Part shown: in pieces, positions 32,171 to 42,873 of the stretch
Position numbering within the stretch: the first letter of the stretch is position 1
How the letters are laid out: each line of letters begins with the position of its first letter
NCBI RefSeq assembly: GCF_006546935.1
Contig: NZ_SMDN01000005.1
Location: 1-64,000 of the forward strand
Direction of reading: 5' to 3'
DNA: 64,000 nucleotides
From: Mycoplasmopsis mucosicanis
Lineage (GTDB): Bacteria > Bacillota_I > Bacilli_A > Mycoplasmatales > Metamycoplasmataceae
The notes under the pieces: generated by a model
Seen by the model: the letters and a program-made list of their open reading frames with translations, nothing else
What the model was told of the DNA's origin: nothing
Databases searched by the model: none
Made by a program: the position numbers and the translations under genes

Positions 32171-32884
32171 TTAATCCTTATCAACTAGTGTGTTGAGTGC
32201 TATCTCAAACATTGTAGAGAATTCTAAAAGACGTTCATCTGATGAGAGTGATTCACCAGTGATTATATTTTCAGAAACAGAAAGAAGCGCAGCTGCTTGT
32301 TTATTGCATCTTTGTGCAGTTGCAAATAATGCAAAACACTCATTATCAACTACTTGACATTGAGTTATTTCTCTTGTCTTTTTAATGTCTCTAAGGCCAT
32401 AAAAAACATCAGTTGTGTGACAAGAAACCTCTTTTAAGTTGATATTCATTTGCTGTGCTTTTTTCCCTAAAGCACTCATTAATGAGTGCGTAGGGAAAAG
32501 TTCATGTGTTTTAATACCTAGCATTAATTCAACAAAACCAAAGCCATCAGCATATGCACGATTGACTAAAACTGGTTGTTTAACTTTTAATTCTTCAATG
32601 TATGAACCTGTTGATCCAACACGAATTATTTTTTCTACATCATAAAATGTAAATAGTTCATAAGCGTAAATGCCCATAGAAGCAGCGCCCATCCCTGATG
32701 CACCAATAGTTATCGGTATGCCTTTATACTCACCTGTGTAAAAGTATATATTTCTTACTGATGATACTAGTTTAGGATTGGTTAAGAATTTTTTAGCCAT
32801 ATATTCTGCTCTCAAAGGGTCGCCTGGTAGCAAAACAAATTTTGCGATTTCATTCTTTTGAGCACTGATGTGTGGAGTAGACAT
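32171..32884 (-). CDS. deoD: Purine-nucleoside phosphorylase, DeoD type
   Basis: A 237-residue enzyme that splits purine nucleosides with phosphate, for salvage of bases from host nucleosides. Motifs: TPHISAQKNEIAKFVLLPGD at the N-terminus, RVGSTGSY, and the substrate Asp in SLSSDERL. Hexameric type by sequence. Its start overlaps the stop of the upstream lipoprotein (TAATG). Confidence 0.93.
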   Translation of the reverse strand: MSTPHISAQKNEIAKFVLLPGDPLRAEYMAKKFLTNPKLVSSVRNIYFYTGEYKGIPITIGASGMGAASMGIYAYELFTFYDVEKIIRVGSTGSYIEELKVKQPVLVNRAYADGFGFVELMLGIKTHELFPTHSLMSALGKKAQQMNINLKEVSCHTTDVFYGLRDIKKTREITQCQVVDNECFALFATAQRCNKQAAALLSVSENIITGESLSSDERLLEFSTMFEIALNTLVDKD

Positions 32885-33429
32885 TAGATTTCCCTTAATT
32901 TATTTATAATTGATTGTAATTCTTTAATTGCAAGTTTTGCATTTTCGTTACTTGTGTTGATTGAAACAACAGCATTATTATGTTTATTCAATACTTGTTG
33001 CGCCTGCTCAATTAGGTGTTTAATATCTTCAACTCTTTGAGCATCATTAATCTTATTTTCCATAATAGTTTTTTGAATACTTTTAACTAAATTTTCTGCT
33101 ATTGTGTAATTTTGTCGAAAATTTCAAACATTTTGAGCTTGCAATGTGATTGAAATAAGTTGGTTTTTTAATTCAATAATACTCTCATCTTTGCTGTCTT
33201 TTTTGTTTATTTCACTTTGAACTTCATTAATTTTATTTTGCAACTTTTCTCTTGCTTCTTTAATTTCATTATTATTTTTTCAAGCATCAACATTTAATTG
33301 GTTAATGATGTTTTGAGCCGAGTTAATGACATTTGTTGCTTCTTTTTTTACTTTTGATTGACAACTACCAGCAAGTGCAATTACTGATATTGGTGCAATT
33401 GCGGTTATTGAATAAATCAGTTTTTTCAT
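32884..33429 (-). CDS. Coiled-coil lipoprotein in the galU-deoD operon
   Basis: A 181-residue lipoprotein, lipobox ALAGSC with Cys 23. The mature part is almost wholly heptad-like helix rich in Asn, Lys, Glu and Gln (NVINSAQNIINQLN, EAREKLQNKINEVQ). AAGGAG precedes the start. No enzymatic motif. Its place between galU and deoD, with overlapping or nearly touching ends, shows co-expression; a surface role near nucleoside use is only inference. Confidence 0.75.
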
Positions 33430-33437
33430 AAGACTCC

Positions 33438-34316
33438 TTATTTGTTTTTAATATATTCTTTAATTTTATCTTTGATTTCTTGATTTTCTAATGCATAATC
33501 AATTGTTGCTTTAACAAAGCCTTCTATTGAGCCTAAATCATAGCGAGTACCTTCGAATTCAAAGGCATAAATTTTTTGATTATATTTTGTAAAAAGTTCA
33601 TTAAAAGCATCTACTACTTGAATTTCATTTTTACCATCATAAGGAATTTTTGAAAGAATTTCAAGTATTTCAGGATTGAAAACATATCGTCCTAAAATTG
33701 CTTTATGAGAAGGTGCTTTTTCTAAAGAAGGTTTTTCAATCGCTCCTTTAATTTCGAAGTATTTATTTTCCCTCTCACTTGAATTTGTAGGTTCAACTAT
33801 TCCATATTTGTGTACATTTTCTGGACTGACAGTTTGGACACCTAGAATATTAAAGCCAGTTTCATTATAAAACTTGATAAGTTGACTTATTGTAGGTGTT
33901 TTTGATTTTATTAAGTCATCACCTAGAATTATTGCAAAAGGTTCATTGCCAACAATATCTTTTGCACATGCAAGTGCATGACCTAAACCATTTTGCACGT
34001 CTTGATAAACTAATTTAATTTTATCTGCTCTATTAGTTTTTTTGACTAATTCTAGTAATTTTTGTTTATTTTTGCTTTGTAATTCAGTCTCTAATGCTTC
34101 ATTAACATTAAAAAGTTTCAAAATATCTTTTTTTCGTTCACTAATAATAAGAATAATTTCCTCAATACCTGAATCAAGCGCTTCATCAATCAATAAATCT
34201 AATGAAGGACGATTTAATATTGGAACTAATTCTTTATGAACTGCCTTTGTCATTGGTAAAAATCGTGTTCCTCATCCTGCTGCGGGAATAATAAGTTTTT
34301 TGACTGGTTTAATCAT
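33438..34316 (-). CDS. galU: UTP-glucose-1-phosphate uridylyltransferase
   Basis: A 292-residue enzyme making UDP-glucose for glycolipids or polysaccharide. The nucleotide-binding start is IIPAAGWGTRFLPMTKAVHK, with the Trp encoded by TGA, then LGHALACAKDIV and AIILGDDLI. The ATG at 34316 lies inside the end of the cupin gene. Length is normal. Confidence 0.92.
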
Positions 34317-34653
34317 TTATGCCTCCTATATGAATTGCTAATCATTTAGCGTACTTGCTAGTGTGAGTAATTTTATGAACCTCATTTGCTGAAATTTTTA
34401 TGCAATCACCTTTGTTTAAATTATATTCTACACCTCTTGAATCAATTATTGTTGCGTTGCCTTCGAGCAAAAAAGCAAATTCTAGATTGTTTTGCTGCAT
34501 TCAATCACTTTTTGCACTATATGAGTGAATTATGCTGATTTTATGAGTATTTGAATCAAAGACATCAATAATTTGCTCATTGTTTTGGTTTAAACTTTTG
34601 TGCTTGGGTTCATTCAAAATGCTATTAAGAATTTTTAAATTATCTTTATTCAT
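34309..34653 (-). CDS. Cupin-domain protein
   Basis: A 114-residue single cupin barrel. FAFLLEGNATIIDSRG and YNLNKGDCIKISANEVHKI correspond to cupin motifs 1 and 2, but motif 1 lacks the His pair, so metal binding is uncertain. First gene of the galU operon, overlapping galU by eight bases. Sugar isomerase or sensor roles are possible. Confidence 0.72.
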
Positions 34654-34696
34654 AATTACATTAATTAATTATATATTAAAGGCTAAAAACAAATAA

Positions 34697-34722
34697 AAAA
34701 AGAGTGATTATCACTCTTTTGG
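34697..34722 (-). terminator. Terminator behind tRNA-Ile
   Basis: AAAAGAGTGAT and ATCACTCTTTTTTT on the minus strand, between the tRNA and the cupin gene. Confidence 0.7.
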
Positions 34723-34735
34723 TCAATAAATGAAA

Positions 34736-34812
34736 TGGTGCGAACGAATGGACTTGAACCATCGACCTCACGATTATCAGTCGTGTGCTCTAACCAGCTG
34801 AGCTACGCTCGC
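34736..34812 (-). tRNA. tRNA-Ile (GAT)
   Basis: 77 nt with encoded CCA. Acceptor GCGAGCG pairs with CGTTCGC through a wobble, anticodon GAT, T-loop GGTTCAAGTCC. A minus-strand TATAAT within GTTGCGGTATAATATTCCCG (about 34832-34837) is a likely promoter. Confidence 0.95.
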
Positions 34813-34866
34813 ATATGCGTTGCGGGAATATTATACCGCAACTTTTTATTTTTGAAATAAAATTTA

Positions 34867-35268
34867 TTAACGTTTTGAGAATTGACGAGAACGACGTGCT
34901 TTACGTAAACCAGGTTTTTTACGTTCTTTAACACGTGCATCTCTAGTGAGCATTCCTGCAGGTTTAAGTTTTGCTCTATATGAATCACTTGCTAACAATA
35001 AAGCACGAGCAATACCTAATCTAATAGCACCTGCTTGACCACTTAAACCACCACCACGAACATTAACAGTGATATCAAATTGACCAACAGTTTCAGTTAG
35101 TGTTAATGGTTGTGAAGCATCTTGAAGGAATAAATCTGAAGCTAAATATTCTCTTGCATCACGGTGGTTAATTTTAAATTCACCTTTACCAGGTCTTAAA
35201 ATTACACGTGCTGTTGAACTTTTACGACGTCCTAAACCACGGTATTCAACTAAATTTTTAGTAGCCAT
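34867..35268 (-). CDS. rpsI: 30S ribosomal protein S9
   Basis: A 133-residue small-subunit protein. [20 protein letters not shown] at the N-terminus and the basic tail ending in RSRQFSKR, which reaches the P site, are diagnostic. It follows rplM by one base. Confidence 0.97.
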   Translation of the reverse strand: MATKNLVEYRGLGRRKSSTARVILRPGKGEFKINHRDAREYLASDLFLQDASQPLTLTETVGQFDITVNVRGGGLSGQAGAIRLGIARALLLASDSYRAKLKPAGMLTRDARVKERKKPGLRKARRSRQFSKR

Positions 35269-35269
35269 A

Positions 35270-35704
35270 TTATTTCACCTCTAAACTTTCTGGTTGTTGT
35301 GCTTGATGTTTATGTTCTGGTCCTGCATAAACAAATAGATTTCTCATTTGTTTGTTACCTAGTTTTGTATGTGGTAGCATTCCTGCAATTGCTTTTTCAA
35401 CAATAGCGGTAGGTTTTTTAACTCTAAGTTTTGCTGCAGTAATGCTTCTAAGACCACCAGGATAACCGGTGTGGTGGTAGTAAACTTTGTCTTGTTCTTT
35501 GTTAGCTGTTAAAACAACTTTTTCAGCATTAATAACAACCACATAGTCCCCCATATCTGCATTAGGAGTAAAAGTTGGTTTATTTTTGCCTCTTAAAACT
35601 GAAGCAACCATTGCTGCTAAACGACCTAGAACTTGACCTTCAGCATCAACAACGTATCATTTTTTGTTAGCTTTTTCTTTATTTACAATTGTTGTTTGTC
35701 TCAT
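35270..35704 (-). CDS. rplM: 50S ribosomal protein L13
   Basis: A 144-residue large-subunit protein. [20 protein letters not shown] (Trp by TGA), [13 protein letters not shown] and [16 protein letters not shown] are standard. The start at 35704 follows GAGGAGA. Paired with rpsI as usual. Confidence 0.97.
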
Positions 35705-35845
35705 TGTTTCTCCTCAATAATTTATTTTGACATCAGTCAATTCGTTAACGGGATTTATTACTGGATTTTTATTCGTCGAACCGAATTATATCGAGTTCCG
35801 CGACACAACTTCGCTCGGTATGTCTATAACTATACTATAAAAACA
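35705..35845 (-). promoter_or_regulatory. Candidate structured leader of rplM-rpsI
   Basis: The minus strand here is far richer in GC than other intergenic DNA and contains ACCGAGCGAAG, TCGCGGAACTCG and TTCGGTTCGACG, plus the hairpin GACTGATGTC and a CGTTAACG palindrome. A TATAGT-type -10 lies at the far end. Autoregulatory L13 leaders are known in Firmicutes; I could not match the consensus with certainty. Confidence 0.35.
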
Positions 35846-35908
35846 AAAATATCAAAATTAAATTATCAATTTTTATTCATTTTATATTAATGCAATAAAA
35901 TTAATGAT

Positions 35909-37066
35909 ATGAAATCACTTCGCGACCATTTTAAAATGACCAAAAAAATAATTTATTTTGACAATGCTGCATTAGTTCTTAAACCAGATATTGCTGTGAA
36001 AGCATGTTCTGATTTTTACAATAAATATTCTGTTAGTGTTCGCACATCTAACTCAAAATTAGGGATTAAAAATGCAAATTTAATTGATGATTTACGTCGT
36101 AAAATTGCATCTCTATTAAACACAAATTTAATTGAAACTTCAATAATTTTTACTAGCGGAACAACTAATTCACTCAATAAATTTGCACGACTTGTTGAGA
36201 AAAAAATATCTCATAATGATCAAATAATAATAGAGGCTCAAAATCATTCATCAAATTTTATTCCTTGAGTTGAATTATCTAAACAAAGTAAGGCTGACTT
36301 ATCAATAGTACAAGACGTATATTTAGCAATAAATAACAAGACAAAGCTTATTGCTTTGAGTCAAGTTACTAATAATTTCAATGTGCAACAAGATTTAGAC
36401 AAAATCTATCAAAAAGCAACTGAAGTTGGTGCAATTGTAGTAAATGATGCTGCTCAAGCATTGGTTTATGAACCTGTTTCAATGCAAAATTGCGATGTGG
36501 TTGCTTTCAGTGCAAACAAGTTTTATGGCCCTACAGGTTTAGGTGTTTTAGCAATTAAAAACAAGTTATTAAAAGACCTTGACCCTGTTGATTTTGGTGG
36601 TGGTTCAGTTCTAAATATAGACACAAATGGTGAATGAATCAAATCAAATAATATTAGTCTTTTTGAACCGGGTACAGCAAATTTTTCAGCAATGTATATG
36701 TTTGATAAATCTATTGATTTTTTCAATGAGTATATAGGCTATGAAAAAACACGAAAAGTACTCAAAAATGTGTGTTTTTATGCATATAAAGAGCTCAAAA
36801 AAGTTCCAAATTTAATTCTATATTCACAGCCTGGAGATCATATAATTTTATTCAATATTAAAGGTTGTGATTCACATGATGTCGCACACTATTTAGGTAT
36901 GAATGATATCTATGTTCGAAGTGGTGTTTTCTGTGCACACTATTTAAAAAACATTAAGAATGAAAACTCATATGTACGTGTATCATTAGCTATATACAAC
37001 ACAAAAAGAGAGATAAGAAAACTTGTTGAAGTACTAAAAAAAGGAGGTGATTTTGTCATTATTTAG
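35909..37066 (+). CDS. Cysteine desulfurase (SufS/Csd type)
   Basis: A 385-residue PLP enzyme that supplies sulfur from cysteine. The PLP Lys 204 lies in FSANKFYGPTG, VNDAAQA is the cofactor Asp motif, and the catalytic Cys 342 lies in RSGVFCAHYL. No Shine-Dalgarno is present; TAAAAT lies seven bases before the ATG. A downstream in-frame ATG at 35936 is an alternative start. The segment KTRKVLKNVC is encoded by a variant of the dispersed repeat. Coupled to sufU. Confidence 0.88.
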
Positions 37067-37475
37067 TCAAACACAAAAACGCGAAATAATTATGCAACAT
37101 TATTTGAGTCCTGAATTTAAAAGAAAAATGGATGATGAGCATAAAATTAAAAAATATGGTCAAGCGTGTGCTGACTATCTAGAATTTAATTTTGATGTTG
37201 TGGAAGGGACTATTCAAAATCTTTATTTTGATGCTAAAGGTTGTGCATTTATGGTTGCTTCTACTGACTTATTTATTAAACTAGTTCAAGGCAAAAAGAT
37301 TGAAAATGTATTGCAAATTATTGAAAAATATGAGTTTTTGCTAAAAAATGGACATTGTGATGATCTTGAAATATTAGGTGAATTAGCAATATTTGACAAT
37401 GTTATTCAGCATCCTAATCGTTATTATTGTGCTACCATGCTTTCAAGTGCCTTAAAAGAAGAACTAAATGGATAA
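37053..37475 (+). CDS. sufU: SufU/NifU-like sulfur-transfer or scaffold protein
   Basis: A 140-residue protein. Cys 39, Asp 41, Cys 64 (AKGCAFMVAS) and Cys 126 (YYCATML) fit the zinc or Fe-S ligands of SufU. TTG at 37053 is taken as start because a full AAGGAGG lies five bases ahead. It overlaps the desulfurase end and the dinB start. No sufBCD is nearby, so the pair may serve a minimal Fe-S or tRNA thiolation system. Confidence 0.85.
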   Translation: MSLFSQTQKREIIMQHYLSPEFKRKMDDEHKIKKYGQACADYLEFNFDVVEGTIQNLYFDAKGCAFMVASTDLFIKLVQGKKIENVLQIIEKYEFLLKNGHCDDLEILGELAIFDNVIQHPNRYYCATMLSSALKEELNG

Positions 37476-38706
37476 AATTATCTTTCATGTAGACTTTGAT
37501 TCTTATTTTGCTAGCGCTCATAGAGTTTTGAATCCTCAATATGAGAATAAACCTATTGCAATAGGAAAAAATCAAAGAAGAGCAATTGCCGCTTCAGTAA
37601 GTTATGAATTAAAAAATAAAGGTGTTAAAGCTGGTTGACCTAATTTTAAAATTATTGAAGTTGAACCAAAAACTATTTTTATTGAACCAAATTTTGAACT
37701 TTATGTTAATTTAAGCAATAAAATATTTGATTTTTTAGCAAAAAAATACACAGACAAGATTGAAGTATATTCAATTGATGAATGCTGAATTGATATGAGT
37801 AATCTTTGCAATGAAAAAAATGCAGTGTATGTTGCTCAAAAAATGCAAGCTCAAATTAAAGCAAAATTCCGTATTCCTGTGTCAATTGGAATTTCATACA
37901 ATAAATTTTTAGCCAAAATGACTACAGATTTAGCCAAACCTTTTAATGTTTTATTCACTCATCCTAGTGATATAAAGGATCGTATTTGACCTTTGCATAT
38001 TGAAAAATACTTCGGAATTGGTAAAAGTACTGCTGAAAAACTTATTGCATTAGGGGTTGATACAATAGGAAAATTAGCCGCAAGAAGCAAACATGACATA
38101 TATTTGTATGAGATTTTTCGTTCGCAAACTCCAAAATTTGTTAATGAAGCAAGAGGTCAAGGCTGCGATAAATTAAATTATCAACATAACGAGCTAAAGT
38201 CAATAGGTAATGAGATCACATTTTTGTCAATTGACCTTGATGATAGAGATGAAATATTGAAAATTTTGTATAAATTATCTGAAAAAGTATCGCTTCGAGC
38301 TCAAAACAGAAATTTATTAGGCTATGTAATTACACTTTCTCTTCGCACAACTGAACGAGTATGAAAAAGACAACAAACAACTCTTAAATTTCCAATAAAC
38401 GACCATGAGAAAATTTATGAATATGGAGCCAAAATTTTTAATCGGATTTTTAAAGATGACTATATTCGTGGAATTGGTATTAAATTGTCTAATTTAGTGA
38501 GCGAATTTGAGATCGGTCACCCACAGAACATATTCGAGCATCATCAAGCACCATTGGATGATAAAATTAAATTATTAGTTAAGGATATCAATAACAAAAT
38601 TAAGTCTAAAGCACTCCAAACCGGAAGTGAATTTGTAAAGGATAAAACAAAAAATATTGTTCATAGTCGCTTCTTAAATGAAGACATGATTAAGAAAGGA
38701 ATTTAA
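37468..38706 (+). CDS. dinB: Y-family DNA polymerase IV
   Basis: A 412-residue translesion polymerase. Palm residues: Asp 9 in [10 protein letters not shown] and Asp 104-Glu 105 in YSIDECWIDM. The steric-gate region, the helix-hairpin-helix ([15 protein letters not shown]) and the little-finger domain ([15 protein letters not shown]) follow. No C-terminal clamp motif is obvious. It overlaps sufU by eight bases and nadD by one. Confidence 0.9.
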
Positions 38707-39800
38707 TGAAAATAGGACTTTTTGGTGGTAGTTTTAATCCAATCCATAATGGACATATAAGAATCGCTAAACAAGCATATGCAGAATTGAAACTCGATAA
38801 ATTAATTTTTATTCCCGCAGCTACAAATCCCTTTAAAAAAGGTCAAAAAAATTTACCTTGAGAACATAGAGTAAAAATGATTGAGTTAGCAATTGAAAAT
38901 TGCGCTGAAAATTTTGAAATTTCTCTTTATGAAATTAAAAAAGGAGGACTAAGTTATACATATCAGACAATTGATTACTATGCAAATAAATTTAAAGGTG
39001 ATCAACTCTACTTTATAATTGGCTCTGACTCACTTCCTGATCTTCATAAATGAGAATTTATTGAACAAAGTACTCAAAAAGCGCGTTTTGTTGTGTTTGC
39101 AAGAGATGCAAAAATAAACAAAACAAATATTAAACGCTTCAATGTTTTGCGAATGCAAAACATAATAACTCCTGAAAGTTCAACAGCTATACGTAATGGT
39201 GTTTTGAGTTACACACCACTAAAAGTCAATGAATATATTGGTCAAAATCGTCTTTTTGCAAAAGAAATTGTTCATTTAACTCTAACTGCATTGCGTGCTA
39301 AACACTCAGTAGCTGCAGCAGAATTTGCTGCAAAACTTGCTAAGTCACAAGGTCTAAGTTATAATCAAGGTTATTATGCTGGTCTTTTCCACGATATTTG
39401 TAAAGAGGTCGATGAAAATAATTCAAGACAATTTATAGCATCATTTGGATTAAATGGTTTTGATAAAAATGAATTTCCAAGACACAAATTACACCAGGTT
39501 TGTGGTGCTTTATGACTGAAAAATGTGTATAAAATCAATGATGATGAAATTGTAAAAGCAGTGTCCATTCATACAACAATGGCTTTGGAAATGTCATTAT
39601 TAGATAAAATTTTGTTCATTGCCGACAAAATATGTGATGGTCGTGCGTTTAAAGGTGTTCAAAAACTACGCAAGCTAGTTTTTGAAAATTTCGATGAAGG
39701 ATTTAAGCAAGTTGTACGTTGTGCTTTTGACTACAATACACAAAAAGGAGTAGTTTTCGACAAATTGCAAGAGCAAATTTATCAAAAATGAATGAACTAG
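38706..39800 (+). CDS. nadD: NadD-YqeK fusion: nicotinate-nucleotide adenylyltransferase plus HD hydrolase
   Basis: A 364-residue two-domain protein. Residues 1-180 are NadD ([36 protein letters not shown]), making NaAD for NAD synthesis. Residues 190-364 are a YqeK-type HD phosphohydrolase ([11 protein letters not shown] with His 200, LFHDICKE with His 229-Asp 230), a family with Ap4A hydrolase activity. The fusion is common in mollicutes. Two repeat-like words are read as STQKARF (near 120) and [10 protein letters not shown] (near 345). Confidence 0.9.
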
Positions 39801-39807
39801 GAGAGAC

Positions 39808-40551
39808 ATGAATGAGTTGTTAAGAGTGCAAAAAATTATTGCTCAAAGCGGTTTTTGTTCGCGACGTCAGGCTGAGCAATATATTGAGGAAGGCAAAGTT
39901 AAAATTAATGGCATTATTGCTAAAAAAGGTGATAAGGCTTCAATAAACGACACTATAAGCATTAACAATGTACAAATCTCAACTAATACTGAAAAACTAG
40001 TTTATTATGTGCTTAATAAACCAAGAAAAACATTAAGTACACTCAAAGATGAATTTGGACGAGCAACTGTTGTTCAATTGGTTCCTCAAAATCCACGAGT
40101 TGTTCCAGTAGGACGACTAGATTATGACACAACAGGCACACTTTTATTAACAAACGACTTGGAATTAGTGAATAAATTAACTCATCCGCGCTATGAAATT
40201 TCTCGAATTTACAGAGTGCGCATCGATGAACCTTTAAAGCTAAAAGAGTTTAATTTACTCAATAAAGGTATTGAAGTTAATGGTAAAATGTCTTATCAAG
40301 TTGTTGATCAAGTTGAAAATAAGTCTTATTTGGTTGAACTACATGTAGGTTCATATCACCATGTTAAAAAACTTTTTGAAGCAGTAGGTAGAAAAGTTTT
40401 GAATTTAAAACGTGTTTCATTTGCTAATATCAATGTTGAAAAAATGCCTGAAGGCACATATAGAAATTTAACAATTAAAGAGGTCAAAGATTTAAAAAAT
40501 CTTGTACGTATGCAGGAAGAAAAATTACAAAAAACTAGCAAAAATGAATAA
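39808..40551 (+). CDS. rluB: rRNA pseudouridine synthase, RsuA/RluB family
   Basis: A 247-residue enzyme. An N-terminal S4 RNA-binding domain (residues 1-58) precedes the catalytic core with Asp 105 in VGRLDYDTTGTLLLTND. The target is probably 23S rRNA by family. Seven bases after nadD with AGGAGA between. Ends inside a shared terminator hairpin. Confidence 0.88.
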   Translation: MNELLRVQKIIAQSGFCSRRQAEQYIEEGKVKINGIIAKKGDKASINDTISINNVQISTNTEKLVYYVLNKPRKTLSTLKDEFGRATVVQLVPQNPRVVPVGRLDYDTTGTLLLTNDLELVNKLTHPRYEISRIYRVRIDEPLKLKEFNLLNKGIEVNGKMSYQVVDQVENKSYLVELHVGSYHHVKKLFEAVGRKVLNLKRVSFANINVEKMPEGTYRNLTIKEVKDLKNLVRMQEEKLQKTSKNE

Positions 40552-40567
40552 TTTGCTAGTTTTTTTT
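40529..40567. terminator. Bidirectional terminator between rluB and nrnA
   Basis: AAAAAACTAGCAAA and TTTGCTAGTTTTTTTT form a hairpin that overlaps the 3' ends of both convergent genes. Confidence 0.85.
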
Positions 40568-41473
40568 GTTAATTAGTTCAATAATTTGAGGCAATACATC
40601 AATTGATTCAATATTGAAACCTGATGAATTTTTATGACCACCACCACCATAAAGATTTGCAATTTTAGATACGTCAAAGTCCTCAATCGATCTTATTGAG
40701 CAACGATAATGGCCTTCATCCTGTTTTACTGCAACCAGTCCTACTTCAGTATTTACAAGCGATAGAAATTGATTGACTAACGGACGCATAATATCGTTTG
40801 AAATAACTTTATGTGAGATGACATAAGACACGTTTTGATCGACTTTCATTGAATTAATAGTGTCAAAAATTAAACTTTTTTCCTCTTGATTAAGTTTAAT
40901 TGCACTCAATGTTTTTTTGTATTCAAGGCCTCTTGACATTAGAAATACCATTGTTTCGAACGTCTTAGGGCTTATATTTCGTTCACAAAAGTATGCTGTA
41001 TCAGTAATGATGGCTACTGCTAAACCTTGTAATGCCTTTTGATTAGTTTTTAGATCAAGTTCCATAATCATTTCAGTAAGTAATTGACCAGTTGCTGGTC
41101 AATTATCTCCACCAATACCATACATAAATTCATCTTCTTCAGGATGGTGATCAAATTTAAGTGATTCTTTAGGTTCAACACGTTGATCAAAAACACGTTT
41201 TTTTGAACAAGTATCGACAACTACTTTTAGACTTTTATTGAAGAATTCATCATCAACTAATTCTAATTTTTTATCAAGTAAAAATTCAAGATTACGTGGA
41301 CAATCACCACCTGAAATTCTAACTTCCTTTACATTTGCTAAATTTAACTCTATTATATTTTTGAATGCAACTGATGAACCAATTGTGTCTCCATCAGGGT
41401 TTTTGTGTGTAAGTAATGTTATGTAATCGTATTCTTTTAAGATACTTCAAAATTTTTCAAATTTTTGTTTCAT
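40556..41473 (-). CDS. nrnA: DHH phosphoesterase, NrnA type (oligoribonuclease/pAp phosphatase)
   Basis: A 305-residue enzyme that degrades short RNA and 3'-phosphoadenosine phosphate. DHH signatures: LLTHKNPDGDTIGS, VVDTCSKK, KFDHHPEEDEF; the DHHA1 domain ends with YGGGGHKNSSGF. The start is at 41473. Confidence 0.9.
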
Positions 41474-41617
41474 AAGGTTATTATATTTAATTATTTACTG
41501 AGCATAGAGTATTGATTTAAAATTATTTTTCACAACATAATTAATAAGCGAAAAACCAAAAAATGATTTTTTGTGTATTTTTTTCAATAAAAAACCACTT
41601 TTTACTTTTTCTTATGC

Positions 41618-41623
41618 TAAAAT
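41618..41623 (+). promoter_or_regulatory. Extended -10 (TATGCTAAAAT) of the repeat lipoprotein
   Basis: TATG-n-TAAAAT lies 26 bases before the ATG at 41650; AAGGAGAA is the ribosome site. Confidence 0.5.
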
Positions 41624-41649
41624 AAAGACACGAAATTAAGGAGAAAAAA

Positions 41650-42666
41650 ATGAAATATACAAAATTAATACTTTCAACAGGAGCATTAGCGGGTGTCCCC
41701 CTTGTTGCTGTTGCATGTTCAAATGTTGAAGTAGATCCAAACAGAAAAGTACTTTACAATGTAAATCCATCACAATTTGGAATTAACTTATCAAGCAATG
41801 TGAAGACGAGAACATTACTTTTTGCTGCAGCAACAGGAGAGAACTTTTTGCATGATGATGGAGTATTTAGATTTGGCTTACATCATAGTCCTTTAAGAGG
41901 TGTTAGTGGTGATTGAACTGCTATCGCAGCTCGAGTAAAGTCAGCCACTGATAATACATTAGTTGAACCAAATGAATTTAAAATTGCTAAAGCAAGTGTC
42001 AAAAAAGTAAGCAGTGTTGAATTTGGAAGACCACTTTCATTTGAATGAACAGGAGACCAAAAACTCTCAAACAATGCTTTTTATACGTTTATTTTTTATA
42101 AAAATGATGGTACAGAAAGAATAGTTTTTAGTGGAAGAAATATACAAAGTAATAGAGATATTTTCCCTTCAAAAAATCCTAATGTAAAAGATGATTCTAC
42201 TCAAGCTACTCCTAGCAAAAAAGTTCTCATCAATGAGGATGCAACACAATTTGAAATTAAATTATCAAGCGATGTAAAGACGAGAACATTACTTTTTGCT
42301 GCAGCAACAAGTGAGAACTTTTTGCATGATGATGGAGTATTTAGATTTGGATTACATCATAGTCCTTTAAGAGGTGCCACTGGTGAATGAGTTGCTGTTG
42401 CAGCACGAGTAAAATCAGCAAACGATAACTCACTAGTTGAACCAAAAGAATTCAAGATTGCGCAAGCAACAGTTAAAAATGTAAGCAACATTGATGCTGA
42501 AAAACCACTTGAGTTTGCTTGAGAAGGTGAACAAAAACTTTCAAACAACGCATTCTATACTTTTATTTTTTACAAAAAAGATGGTACAGAAAGAATAGTG
42601 TTTAGTCAAGCAAATATTGATGGAAATAGAGATATTTTCCCTTCTCGAAACAGTAAATTATCTTAA
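41650..42666 (+). CDS. Lipoprotein with two tandem 150-residue domains
   Basis: A 338-residue lipoprotein, lipobox VAVACS with Cys 23. Two copies of one domain follow, starting at NRKVLYNVNPSQFGI and KKVLINEDATQFEI. Both contain VKTRTLLFAAAT, then FLHDDGVFRFGLHHSPLRG, KLSNNAFYTFIFYK and DGTERIVFS, and end in RDIFPS. High identity between copies implies recent duplication. Unknown family, surface-exposed by inference. A terminator hairpin (42667-42694) follows. Confidence 0.78.
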
Positions 42667-42694
42667 TTTTTAATAGCCTCAATGGCTATTTTTT
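42667..42694 (+). terminator. Terminator of the repeat lipoprotein
   Basis: AATAGCC, loop TCAAT, GGCTATT, then T-run. Confidence 0.8.
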
Positions 42695-42823
42695 CAATAG
42701 ATTTTATTGACTAATTACTGATTCTATTGAATTTCCACAGTATTAAATAATTCTAAATATGGTAAAAATATGGAAATTTGCTGATTATTATAATTAAATT
42801 GAAGCAGTTCTTAAAACACCTTC

Positions 42824-42840
42824 TTTTTTTTTTTTTTTTT
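42824..42840 (+). promoter_or_regulatory. 17-T tract upstream of a small lipoprotein
   Basis: Exactly 17 T precede GAAAATTAAGACAC, 33 bases before the ATG at 42874. Candidate slippage site for phase variation. The whole upstream block is duplicated at 43262-43421. Confidence 0.6.
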
Positions 42841-42873
42841 GAAAATTAAGACACAAAAAAAGAAAGGAAAAAT

